Shown piece by piece: positions 11,115 to 21,461 of a stretch of DNA of 64,000 nt (position 1 is the stretch's first letter; every line of letters begins with the position of its first letter). Location of the stretch: the NCBI GenBank assembly GCA_015178975.1, contig WHVD01000088.1, forward strand, positions 286,534-350,533, read 5' to 3'. The position numbers were made by a program, and so were the translations under genes. This DNA is from Hysterangium stoloniferum (taxonomy: Eukaryota > Basidiomycota > Agaricomycetes > Hysterangiales > Hysterangiaceae). The notes under the pieces are model-generated. The model worked only from the letters and a program-made list of their open reading frames with translations. It did no database searches and was not told where the DNA came from.

Positions 11115-11249
11115 CGTGATTTCACTGAAGGCCTTTCCACCCCCTAGCTGCAGTTAGCCATTGTTGCTTGAAGCAGGATACAAATATAACAAAAAAAAAA
11201 AAAAAGTCACAACATGTGATGAAGACCAGATCGTGCCCTGCCTACCTTA

Positions 11250-11552
11250 CCAGTACATGAGGACAATCATCCATCACGTGATAGGATGCATACATGTTCT
11301 GGGTCAAATGAGATGGATGAAGTAAAAACACTTACAAAGTATAGAGAATATTTTCCCTCATAGTCTACCACCACGATACAAGATATATGACTACATACAT
11401 TAAACAAATGGATTGACCATACGGTTTTCATAGCGGGATGCTTGTGGGTCACCCAGTGTCACTGAAAGGCTGTCATTATCAGCCTCACTTGGTCAACATG
11501 GACAGGACTAAGTTTTCTTTATTTTAGTAGCAGTATGATACAAGATGAATGT
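11250..11552. other. End of R unit copy a and sequence with no recognised feature
   Basis: 11250 to about 11280 resumes the R sequence interrupted at 9299 ('catcacgtgat' motif). The rest to 11552 has no convincing reading frame or match elsewhere in the window. Confidence 0.5.
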
Positions 11553-11863
11553 TGTGATGTATCAGCCTTATTTTAATACTATCTTCTGAAAAAGGAGTCC
11601 AGTGCTCTATCAAAATGTGCAAATACTCAATTCACTGCAAGGTAAAATAATTTAAGTATTTGATATTAATCAGTGGCAGCCTGAACAGACTTAGAACCCC
11701 TGAAGTCAAGAGTTTACTTGAATATATGCACCCTACTTCGCAAAGAAGATTTTGAGAGCTGCTTTTGCAAGCTGTTCTTTTTCTGTGAAAACAAGTACTA
11801 AAATATGAATAACAATTCACTGATTCTGAAACTAGATTTGACTTCGATTCTAGCTAGTTTACA
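11553..11863 (+). mobile_element. LTR-Y fragment
   Basis: Starts TGTGATGTATCAGCC, like LTR-A, but then matches the reverse complement of the two LTR-Y copies at 22607-23110 and 23354-23857. It breaks off at 11863 (after 'ctagctagttta'). Short frames here recur in all copies only because the DNA does. Confidence 0.7.
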
Positions 11864-12663
11864 GTAGGCAACAAAACCATTACAATGTTTTGTACTTTTT
11901 GAAAGACATGGCTATTCTGCCAGAAATAAATTCTGTAAATTGCTGAAAATATTATGTAATGCATATACTTCAATGTCATACCTTCCAGAAATGCACAGCC
12001 ACAAGGCACCATGTCCTTATTTGGTAAGTCCACATCACACAAACCAATAGCGCATTGTAAGGGTTTTGTTGCATACTATTTTGAGACTATTATTACAAGA
12101 AATTAGTATTCAGTATGGCCCCCCTTTGCTCTAATCACTGCTGCAAGTCTTCTAAGCATGCTCTCAATAAGCTTCTGACACTCCTCCTTTGGAATCTGTT
12201 CCCACACCTTCTGCACCTCACCCACATTTTTCCACACATATTTCCTTCCATCTGATCCCAGCCTATTAATCTTAGTCTCATCAGACCATATGACCCTCTT
12301 CCAGTCCTCCAGGGTCCATTCCAAATGCCTTTCTGCAAACTCCAATCAAGATTTCCAATGATGAGGTTTGAGAAGTGGCCTTTTTCTCTTTACCACAGCC
12401 CTCATGCCTATGGTTTTGAGGTGGCAACACACTGTTTGTGAAGTAATAGGAGTGTTGATGATGTCCATAAGTTTCTTGGTTGCCTGTGTGGCATTATCAA
12501 CCTTCCCCATGCAAATTATTCTTCTAGCATAGGCAATATTGGCTGTGGTAAGTTTTGTAGGATAGCCACCAGAGCATTTGGGGAGGTCAGGGTGATGCTC
12601 AGAGTGAATACAGTCAGACTAATGGTGGCATTGCTGAGATGAGTTTGGTAACATATTTGAGGT

Positions 12664-13953
12664 TGTAATGTATTCAGGGGATTCTCTTAGATAGCGCAAT
12701 ATATGCTATAGTGTCACAGAGCTTCAACAATAAAACAAGCAAAGGTCCAGTAATTTAAATACTGATAGATTAATGAGCTGTGCTATGAAGCTTAAACAAC
12801 TCAAACCAATGCTTATTTTGATTATTGAAAGGTTCAATAGAACTGTGTATGACTCTTTTAGCAAATAAAAGAACTATTCCTTGAGAATAGGGGCTGGAAG
12901 CTGAATATATGCGCAGTAACTTGGCAGAGACTTGATATAAAGCTTCGGATTCTTGTATGCTTATTTGTAACTATTAATAGTTATTTAAAACAGTGTTAAA
13001 TAATTTATTAATAGAGAAAATAATTTGTATTGGATTATCTGAGTACTTGTACTTGATTAATTCAATAAACTTAGGGCTGGGCCTTGAATAATCTAGTATT
13101 GGCAGGGATTTCAGTAAGGATACTTAGATACTTATTAGGTTTATTATCTAATTAATAAGCCTAAAGGGTAGCTGTGAGGCTGGGGAACTTAGATAATTAG
13201 CTAAGTCCAAGAGTTGCTGACAAAGATTCAAGATGCTGCAAGTGTAGGTGCTTGCAGTGAGTGTATCAGACTAAGGCTATTATTGTCCTTAGGATGATGT
13301 AAGCTTCTGTGCTGTACTGTAAAATATGTGTGAGATAAGATGATTTTATTGGAAACTTAGCCCTCCTTATATACATTTTGATAACTCAATGATTAGCTAA
13401 CTATTTAGTTTATGAGGTCATTAGTTAGGTCATAATGACCTCATATTCTACCCATTATTTACCCTTTGTCTATCATGTAATTCCCTTCTCTGAGACAAGG
13501 GTTCTAACCTCTTGCTTGGACATGAAGGTTCAAGGCCGCGGTCCTGGGACAGAAGCAAACGATGAGTCGGCGGAATCTAATAATGACTTGGTAGTCACAA
13601 TCGTGACTTGTGTGACTCAGGTAGTCACAATCGTGACCTTTGTGACATCCCGACACCGGAGGCTTATCTAATAAGTCACATGACTCCAAAAATGCGCAAA
13701 CTGGGCTGCAGCAAGGTGCCGAAAGGCATAACTAAGTAAATAAAATATAAATAATTAGTTAAAAATTATAATAAATTAATTAAGTAATAATAGCATAATA
13801 TGAGTCCATTTATGCTATTATTTATGTGAAGTCAAAAGGAATAAGGCCTATTTTTCACAATAAACATAGTAAAAAATACAATAAATTCAAAAGAATATTA
13901 AATAATCCACAGAAAATTAAGAGAATATTATGAGATGATGCTGATACATCACA
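12664..13953 (-). mobile_element. Solo LTR-A, second copy, in the Tc1-like element
   Basis: Reversed termini TGTAATGTAT at 12664 and ATACATCACA at 13953. Flanks GAGGT (12659-12663) and GAGCT (13954-13958) are a target duplication with one mismatch. It interrupts transposase codons. It preserves the site in which the other LTR-A copy received its L1 LTR. Two GTCAC-aatc-GTGAC palindromes are at 13594-13647 and a TATA box at about 13366-13376. Confidence 0.9.
13594..13647. repeat. Two GTCAC-aatc-GTGAC palindromes in LTR-A copy 2
   Basis: Two 14-bp palindromes 30 bp apart (starts 13594 and 13624), at the position of the nine-copy array in the other LTR-A copy. The spacer differs (aatc instead of acga). 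Confidence 0.8.
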
Positions 13954-14318
13954 GAGCTCCAGAAATGCCAGAGTCAAGTAGAGTAAGAACATGTTGAATT
14001 TGGCTGGAGGAGAGCTTTTTCATTGTGAGTAGGGTGATTGTGGGATTCCAACTGGTTGCTTTCATCTTATATACATTGAGGAAGAGTGGTCACATGACTT
14101 TGTTGAACTTTATAAACAAAGTCATGTGACTAAGACCCATTTTGAACTTTAAAAATGTGTGCAACAAAACCCTTATAATGAGCTATTGGTTTATGTGTGA
14201 TATGGACTTACCAAATAAGGATGTGGTGCCTTCTGGATGTGCATTTCTGGAAGGTATGATGTTGATGTATATTACATATATTTTCAGCAATTTACAGAAT
14301 TTATTTCTGGAGGAATAA

Positions 14319-15026
14319 TGTTACAACCATGTTGCAACCCAACGGTCCCCGAGGTTATCGCCACCTATCAACGATTCAAGTCATCACTCAAGCCCTCACA
14401 TCGGAAACCATCAGTTTCCCGATGCTGATGTATGCTTTTGCAGTGATCAAACTCCATTTACACCCCTGTCAAAATATACTTATACTATCTGGTTAAACTC
14501 TGATACGTCCTTTCCATTATGTTGATCTGTTCTACTCTGTGTTTCACACATGCTTAAAAATACCTGTAACTCTCGGACTCTTTCCTTTTCTCATAAATCC
14601 CACTCTCGGTTAATGTACGGCCTCTGAACTAATCGTAACCTTCCCGTTCCTAGTCAAGCTTATTTGTCAATACCACTTTCCGCTCTTCTCCTAGTTAGTG
14701 TTTTCTAGATGCCTGATATTTGTATATGAACCTGCTGTAGTTGTAGTTACTAGGCAATCAGAATATCGACTCAGAATACCCTCTTATGACTATAGAAATC
14801 TCATACTAAGTATTCCACTTTCTGCCTTCGCGTGTGCTCACCCCCTCTCGGTCCCTGACCCCTTGGCCCGACACTCAACTTATCCCTCGATTCCAATTGG
14901 TAGTTTCACCGAGAGGTATTCATTAGGACTAGTCTTTGCCCACCTGAAATTTAAGGACACCCAACAGAAGTCCTTCCGATTGGTCCCCGTCGGTCCACTG
15001 ACATTAGTCAGTTTTTAGTTCTTAAC
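14319..15026 (+). mobile_element. gypsy2 5' LTR
   Basis: Starts TGTTACAACC and ends CTTAACA (708 bp). The 3' LTR at 18466-19614 matches its first about 260 bp and last about 200 bp. The two differ at many positions, so the element is old. Flanking 5-mers do not match, so no clean target duplication remains. Confidence 0.85.
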
Positions 15027-15064
15027 AGTATATTCTGATTTCACACTCACACTTTCTGTTAATC

Positions 15065-16372
15065 ATGCCTCTGAGAAAAAAAGATTCCAAGCCAAGTGGC
15101 GAAGCAGAATCTTCCACTCTCAAGTCTCCTTTCCTGTATACAGCCCGAGCTACTCAGAGAACCCCGCAACCAGAAACCTCCAAAGAATCCCACTTTGTGG
15201 AAATTACCGGTGATGCTGAAGAAGTTACTGAGGCTACCGACCCCGAAGCACCTGAAGAGGATAACAATCAATCAGCTCCGGAACCCAAAATGGAGGATGG
15301 CGACCAACCCGTACCTCAGGCCAGTGGTTCTAAGAAGTCTGTGAAACAAAAACTGGATTTCAATCCTGACAAGACATGGGAATTGTTTTCAGGTACCCTA
15401 GGATCCCTTAATGAATTCCTTAAAAACAATACCAAGGAAAAAGAACCTGGGCAAACCTGAGTCAACAAACCCAAACCGTTTACCGGTTCAAACCCGAAGA
15501 AATTGCTGACATTTCTCATGCAATGTTGATTCAACTTTCGGGACCACCCAGCTGCATTCACAATGGATGACCAAAAGGTAAATTTTGCACTCTCGTACCT
15601 TAAGGACTCCACAGCAGCCTGGTTTGAACCCACATTCTCTGGCCTCACTTCCGAAGATCCCGATTGGCTTCATGATTGGGATGCCTTTGTTGAGGAACTC
15701 GAAACAAACTTTGGTCCCTACAACCAAACCGGCGATGCCGAAACTGCGCTTTCTAATCTCAAAATGAAAGACACCCAGCACATCACTGATTACATCATCC
15801 AGTTCAACAACCTCGCCGCACATTGCGACTGGGGCAATTCAGCCCTCCATTACCAGTTTTACTCCAGCCTCCCGTCTCGCCTCAAAGACGAAGTTTCCAA
15901 AGGAGAGACCGGCAAACCAAAGACTCTCCCCCTCATGCATCTAAAGGCCCAAAATGCGGATGTCCGTTACTGGGAACAATGTTCAGAAATTAGTCGTGAA
16001 AACCCATTGGACAAAAAATCATTGGACAATAAGAATGCTAACAAGTCTGGTAATCAAAACACCAACAATAGCAGCAATTCGAACTCCGACGAGAAGTCTG
16101 AAAACAAGGGTTCTAATGACAAGAAAGGCAAGGGCAAACAGTCAAATAAGTCTCAAGATAAAGACAAACCCGACTTGACTGGCAAACTCGGCTCTGATGG
16201 CAAGCTCCTACCACAGGAAAAGCAACGCCAAATGGACAACAACCTTTGTTTGTTGTGTGCAGATCCTGGACACCAAGTCGCTGCATGCCCGAAGGCCACA
16301 AAAGCCCGATCGGCCAATACAGCCACGACCTCACAACCGGCTAAGCTGGCTGCCGAGTCAAAAAAAGATTAA
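15065..16372 (+). pseudogene. gypsy2 gag, with two in-frame TGA codons
   Basis: From ATG at 15065 a single frame runs to TAA at 16370, broken only by TGA at 15458 and 15527. It has an acidic N-terminal region (to about residue 125), then KPKPFTG and the retrotransposon gag core (DDQKVNFALSYLKDSTAAWF), a long Asn/Ser/Lys-rich linker and a CCHC zinc knuckle CLLCADPGHQVAAC near the C-terminus. Both stops replace an arginine expected from family alignments (MQC-R-FNF). Gag packages the element RNA in a virus-like particle; this one is inactivated. Confidence 0.9.
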
Positions 16373-17790
16373 GCAACTCTCTGGATTCTGTGCAGTTGGA
16401 GAGTTGCATTGAATCTCCCCACACACCGGAAAATTGTCATCTTAATGCATCCACCCTGTATGATCCTAATTCCTTGTTTATAAATCTTGCTTCGGAACCC
16501 CTCGGAAATCTCACCTTTTGAGCTCTCATAGATTCAGGCTCAACCCATTGTTTTATAGATACAAGTTTTTCTCAAAAAAATCAGTTAAAAACCTATGCAA
16601 TAGATCCAATTCTGCTCCGACTCTTCGATGGTACCTCAAACTCCGTAATCTTGCAAGCCTGCGAACTCCGACTTTGGTTCCCATGTGGAACCTTTCAGAC
16701 AGTTACATTTTTTTTGTAACACAGTTGGACCCAAGCCGCTCCATGGTTCTAGGACATAACTGGCTCACCTGAGCATTTACAGTCAATCTTAAAGTTGACA
16801 AAGTCAGTGACCGAACCAATTGCAGACTTGGAAGGTGTTCCCAAAAAATACCATGAATTTGCAGATGTCTTCAGTAAACAAAAAGCCGATCAACTTGCCC
16901 CTCACAGGCTTTATGATTTGAAAATTGATATTGAAGATGGTTCACATCTGTCCCTAGGCCCAGTTTATCCTCTCTCACAGTCCGAGTTATCGGCTATTTG
17001 AGATTTCTTGGATGAACATTTGGCTATAGGTTTTATCTGACCCTCAAAGTCTCCTTATGGAGCCCCTGTCCTATTCGTTCAGAAAAAAGATGGTTCCCTT
17101 CAGCTTTGCATTGACTTTTGAGGATTAAATGTGATCACTCGAAAAGATAAGTACCCGTTACCACTAATCTCTGATTTACTCAATGCCCCTCAGAAGGCCT
17201 GAATCTATACAAAGATAGAGCTCAAGCACGCCTATCATTTGGTTCAGATCGCCGAAGGCGATGAATGGAAAACGGCTTTTCACACTCGCTATGGCTCCTT
17301 CGAATGGTTAGTGATGCCCTTCAGCCTCACCAACACTCCGTCGGTCTTTCAATGTTTTATCAATGACGTCTTTTCCGACCTCCTTGATGTCTTCGTCATT
17401 GTATACTTAGATGACATTCTCATATTTTCCAAAGACCCTACACTTCATGATGAACACATTCGTGAAGTTCTCCGAAGACTTCAAAAACATGGTCTTTTTG
17501 CGAATGGTAAAAAATTTCTTTTGATGTTGACACAGTTGAATATTTAGGTTTCATGATCAGACCCGACAGTCTCCGCATGGATGACTCTAAAATTCAAGTC
17601 ATTCAAGATTGGCCAGAACCCCAAAAGGTTAAGGACATTCGGTCCTTTTTAGGCTTCACCAATTTTTATCGTCGTTTCATTCACAACTACTCAAAAATTA
17701 CCATTCCGCTCACTTGTCTTACTCATAAAGATGCCCCATGGAATTTATCCAAGGAATGCTGAATGGCATTCTGAGAATTGAAAAGTGCAT
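16373..17790 (+). pseudogene. gypsy2 pol: protease and reverse transcriptase, truncated
   Basis: In order: retropepsin ALIDSGSTHCFID (about 16522), linker with GHNWLT, the pre-RT block LEGVPKKYHEFADVFSKQKA, then RT with [30 protein letters not shown] and [10 protein letters not shown], and SFLGFTNFYRRFIHNYSKI. It breaks off at about 17790, before RNase H and integrase. In-frame TGA codons at 16519, 16770, 16999, 17038, 17119, 17200, 17760 and 17772 all sit at probable arginines; there are frame shifts near 16795 and 17517. The first catalytic Asp of RT (TKIDL in relatives) reads Glu. Confidence 0.9.
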
Positions 17791-17879
17791 TCACTTGGGG
17801 TTGTTTTCAACCCCCATTTTAGGGGCTTGTTTTTGTTTCTATAAATCAAATTTAGAAAATTTCTAAATTAGGGACCCAA

Positions 17880-18330
17880 ACCCACCTTGGGGCTCGACGG
17901 CCCCAGTACATCTTCCTCATCCTCCTCGTCCTCCTCCTCGTCATCAGACTCCGAAGGCATTGTGGCCTTGCACTAAAGACAAAAATCAGCAAAAGATTTG
18001 CAAAAGACTGAGAACCCACTTACCTTTCCCTCTCACTTTTTCTTCGCCGCCTCCTCTCGTGCCTGATTGGCCTCCCGCTGCTTCTTCTTCGCAAGCACCA
18101 CATCCCAGTGCTTGTGTGCAGCCTCTTCTGCTGCCAGCTCCTCCTTCTCTTTCCACTCCTCCTCCTTGCGCACTTTCCTCTTCTCCTTGAGGAGTCGTCA
18201 ACGTTCCTGCACACTAGGTGGTCCACTCAGGACCGACATGGGAGCAACCATCAACTGAACCAGGAATGGCTTCGACCCCGAGCCTATGGTCATGGTGGTT
18301 GAGGGAAAAGAAGTGAAAATTCAAGTGCCA
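17880..18330 (-). pseudogene. Captured lysine/glutamate-rich coding fragment with an intron, inside gypsy2
   Basis: On the minus strand a frame from about 18290 reads LVQLMVAPMSVLSGPPSVQE, then, after a TGA, a Lys/Glu/Ala-rich coiled-coil-like stretch (KKKQREANQAREEAAKKK). A GTAAGTGGG donor at about 18024 and a TTTAG acceptor at about 17975 bound a short intron. The next exon is acidic (MPSESDDEEEDEEDEEDVLG). Such basic-then-acidic proteins are common next to basidiomycete retroelements. It occupies the place of RNase H and integrase, so it is either transduced host sequence or a piece of another element. Confidence 0.55.
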
Positions 18331-18465
18331 GGACCCCTCAAATTTTATATGTAAAGTTTTACCAAGTCACATGATGTTTTGACACACCAACTGTACCCAA
18401 TAAGTTTTTTACATACAGAATCTAGATTTTTGGCCTCCTTGGGATTTCAGCCAATGGGGGGATAC

Positions 18466-19614
18466 TGCTACAACCATGTCACAACCCGATGGTCCCTGAG
18501 GTTATTTCCACCTATCAACAATTCAAGTCATCACTCAAGCCCTCGCATCGGAAACCATCAGTTTCCTGACGCTGATGTATGCTTTCACGGTGATCAAACT
18601 CTGTTTACGCCCCCATCAAAATATACTCATACTATCTGGTTAAACTCTGATACATACATCCCTTTCTATTATGTTGATCTGTTCTACTCTATGTTTCACA
18701 CATGCCTAAAAATACCTGTAACTCTTGGACTGGGTCGTAAGGTCGTAGGTCGGAGGTTGTGGGTTGTGGGTTGAGATTGGTGAGAGAGATAGATGCACCG
18801 GAGCCCATGGGCTCTGACTAGTGCAAGTGGTGTGATTCAAGTAGGGTTTAGAGCAGAAAATGTATTAGATTACTGGGGGGAATCTAAGCCGATTTTCTGA
18901 CTGGATTGTATGTACAACATCTGCCAGTTTAAATAGACCATGGAGTAAATGTCATACTGAATGTAATAATGAAACGAAACAAGCAAAACATAAAACAGGA
19001 ATAGTAAACACCAAATTGGTGTTAGGAACAGGATGGAATGGAGCGGAGTCCGAATAGTGACAAATCATAAACCATAATGGGAAATGGAGTGGGAGCGGAG
19101 TCCAAATCATGACAGGTCATTTGACTAAAATGGGAATGGGGCTTTGTTAGAGGGAAGATGGGTATTCTGAGTGGGGTCCGGTAACTGATGCGCAGGACAA
19201 GGTTGGACATAGACATAGATGGAGTCCGGTAGGTTTTCTGGTGACTAAAACACAACGTAATAAAGACAAATGTAGATGAGTCTGACGTATGGAGTCCGGT
19301 GGGAATTCCAGTAAACTGATAATGGGTGCGTATAAGTTAGTACCTGGAGTCCAGGTGGGATTTCCGGTCATAACACTTCACGTGCGCTCGCCCCCTCTCG
19401 GTCCCTGACCCCTTGGCCTGACACTCGACTTATCCCTTGATTCCGATCGGTAGTTTCACTGAGAGGTATTCGTTAGGACTAGTCTTTGCCTGCCCTAAAT
19501 TTCAGGAACCCAACGGATAACTGTGAGGGCGCAGCACATATGTAAGCTGAAGCCAAGTCCTTCCGATCGGTCCACGTCACTCCGCTGACATTAGTCAGTT
19601 TTTAGTTCTTAACA
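18466..19614 (+). mobile_element. gypsy2 3' LTR, rearranged by an L1 LTR
   Basis: The purine tract AATGGGGGG (18453-18461) precedes the LTR start TGCTACAACC at 18466. The first part (to about 18730) and last part (19376-19614, ending CTTAACA) match the 5' LTR; the middle about 240 bp are replaced by an L1 LTR fragment. About 19526-19560 also holds a small L1-like insert ('agctgaagccaagtcc'). Confidence 0.85.
18731..19375 (-). mobile_element. Truncated L1 LTR inside the gypsy2 3' LTR
   Basis: On the minus strand it starts TGTTATGACC at 19375 and matches other L1 LTRs until about 18731, where the last about 60-100 bp are missing together with gypsy2 LTR sequence. This is a deletion after insertion, so no target duplication is left. 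Confidence 0.8.
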
Positions 19615-19741
19615 ACGGTATGGATTTATCATTTGAGGGAGTGGGAATGGTCACTGTGAGTCCCTCATGCTTGAGGGAGTGTGTTAGATTTGGGATAGGA
19701 AGGGATAGCAAGCATTAGGACTCGTGTCACAACATGCAGGG
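19615..19741 (+). mobile_element. Possible copia 3' junction fragment
   Basis: 'cttgagggagtg' followed by TGTTAGATTTGGGATAGG looks like a Copia polypurine tract plus LTR start, cut off by LTR-X at 19742. Too short for a firm call. Confidence 0.35.
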
Positions 19742-20159
19742 TGTTATGTATTTCTAAGCCTTTTCCATTTTTTAAACAATTTCCCCTAACAAATTGCGAA
19801 AAGAATATTTAAATGTAATTATATCGCAACGATAAAATTGTACAATATTGTCTTGATTTATATTGAATTTATCCAATTTATTTTGTATCTTTATCTTATA
19901 AATTGAGCAAGTTATCAAATTTCTACCTTTTATTCTTTTTTGATTAATATGCCGGCAACTCAGCACTTATTCACAACACACGAAAAGATCATGTGATATT
20001 CACATGGCATTTCAAACTCCGATAAGGACAAAACACGATGTGAAATAATCACACATAATCAAGGCAATATATATATTTATAATTAACTAAAAAGTAAATA
20101 TAATAATTATATAATAATATAAAACTGGCTACCTGGTGCTTATTACAGTGTGTGGGAAA

Positions 20160-20290
20160 ATCATCACAATGAGTGACAGCCATCACAACAGGTGACAGTT
20201 GTCACAAGGGTGCGCGATGGTCACAGAGGTGCACGACAGTCACAAAGGCGCGCAATGGTCACAAAGGTGCACGACAGTCACAAGACACAA
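20160..20290. repeat. Degenerate GTCAC/GTGAC motif cluster in LTR-X copy 1
   Basis: Several GTGAC/GTCAC words with linkers such as 'aaggtgcacgaca' at about 20-bp spacing. It corresponds by position to the perfect array at 21722-21983 in copy 2. Three overlapping frames across it are repeat artefacts. Confidence 0.65.
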
Positions 20291-21169
20291 AGGGTGTCAT
20301 ATGCACACAGGCACGAGAGCATTATGTCATCATATATGCTACTACAGCAAAAACTGGAAACTCCCTGGAATATTCCAGTGGCTTCCAATGGAACAGTAGT
20401 TAATAGGTACTAATAATAGATAGTAGAATATTGTAGAATATTCTATAAGATTTGTCACGAATTGAATTTTACTCAATAAAGTTGAATAAACAATCGAAGA
20501 ATATTCAACAATATCGAATAAAGATGCCTCATTCGATGAAGTATTAATTCGTCCTGTTGATAAAGTGTGAGACAAAGATAGGATACAGAGGCTCACGAAT
20601 AAATAAGTCAAAGAAGGACTCGGAAAAAGTTTGACGATTATATAATACAGTAAATAATATAATATAGTACAGGTTTTCTGACTGACTTCCTTCGTTCCTA
20701 TCATTGCCCTTATATACTATATATCATTTACCTATGATGATAATATGATATCAAAGTGAAATCATCAATGACATCAACCTAAGACAAGTTGAAGATATTT
20801 GAGATTGTCAAAGATATTGTCGAAGAATAGTCAAGTCGGAAGTCAAGTCGGAAATTGAGTCGGAATGTCGAAGGAATGTTGAAGAACTATTAAATTGAAT
20901 ATTATCGAAATTTGAGCTTGTACGTTCATGACAAGATTGCAGAATGTTCTATTATGCCAAAGAATATTCTATTGTGTCTTAGAAGTCGTTAGAACTTTCC
21001 ACAATGCTCTAGAAAATTCTAAATGACATCATTCCTCCCAGAATGGCATCATTCAATCTTCTAGAATCTTCTAAATGTCTCAGACTAAAATGTATATAAG
21101 GAGCTCAGCTCCAGCCTTGAAAATCAATCAATCATATCATATCATCTCACCACATCTGTGTGTCACTGA

Positions 21170-21425
21170 AGCAGGCTACTCCACCCCTATCTGGGCAGTT
21201 GGACATCTAATTCCACCTCTAACAGAGCTGTTGGAAACCCTTGCCACCTCTATCAGAGTTGTTGGCCCAATCAGATCCCTTGTCACCTCAATCTGAGCTG
21301 TTGACTGATCTGTTGTTCCCCCTGTCACCTCAATCTGAGTTGTTGACTTTTGTTCCCCCTTGCCACTTCTTAGTTGAATAGTTGGCTTTTATATATTATT
21401 TCCACCTCAGTTAGAGTTGTTGGTT
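21170..21425. repeat. Repeated CACCTC(A/T)ATC-TGAG-TGTTG motif downstream of the LTR-X TATA box
   Basis: At least six imperfect copies of a motif like 'cacctcaatctgagttgttg' lie 70-330 bp downstream of the TATA box. A comparable set lies at 22365-22560 in copy 2 and two more copies near 23180-23285. Transcribed leader repeats are possible. Confidence 0.6.
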
Positions 21426-21461
21426 ATCAACCAATAATATATAAATAATCTTATACTATAG

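Larger units (their letters stand above)
9301..11247. mobile_element. TA-flanked DNA transposon with ~112-bp terminal inverted repeats, carrying a copia fragment
   Basis: The left arm 9301-9412 (AGGTAGGCAAGACACGATCT...) is the reverse complement of the right arm about 11136-11247 with a few changes. TA flanks it at 9299-9300 and 11248-11249. The unoccupied target exists in the R copy at about 51570, where 'ataaca-TA-ccagg' (reverse strand) is continuous, so insertion and the TA duplication are directly visible. TA duplication fits Tc1/mariner-type elements. No transposase was found inside, so it is non-autonomous; its centre is filled by a copia 5' part. Confidence 0.85.
12103..14023 (-). pseudogene. 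Tc1/mariner-type transposase, internally deleted and split
   Basis: Start at 14023 (MKKLSSSQIQHVLTLLDSG, the N-terminal helix-turn-helix), broken by LTR-A at 13953-12664. It resumes with HHPDLPKCSGG, KLTTANIAYARR and ERHLEWTLEDWKRVIWSDE (the first catalytic Asp region), then jumps from YVWKNVGE straight to VQKVWEQIPKEECQKLIE and ends AKGGHTEY. Against the family, about 110 residues with the second Asp and the last acidic catalytic residue are missing. There is one frame shift after the LTR and an in-frame TGA before LEFAERH. Several Arg positions read Cys or Trp, as expected from C-to-T changes. It cannot be active. Confidence 0.88.
11920..14310 (-). mobile_element. Tc1-like element with ~160-bp inverted repeats, split by LTR-A
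   Basis: The left arm (about 11920-12085) and right arm (about 14150-14310) are reverse complements along 'ccagaaataaattctgtaaa', 'gtcataccttccagaaatgc' and 'aagggttttgttgca'. Between them lies a Tc1-type transposase on the minus strand, itself interrupted by a 1290-bp LTR. The exact outer tips and the TA duplication are unclear because the right side is closed by the gypsy2 LTR 8 bp away. Confidence 0.75.
19742..21461 (+). mobile_element. LTR-X, copy 1
   Basis: Starts TGTTATGTATTTCTAAGCC. It shares with copy 2 (from 21462) the AT-rich 5' part, a GTCAC/GTGAC zone (20160-20290), a 'ggaatattcca' block, the TATA box TGTATATAAGGAGCTC (21091) and a downstream run of CACCTC-TGAG-TGTTG repeats (21170-21425). 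The 5' ends are in tandem, as in LTR-LTR recombination or local duplication. No coding region. Confidence 0.7.
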
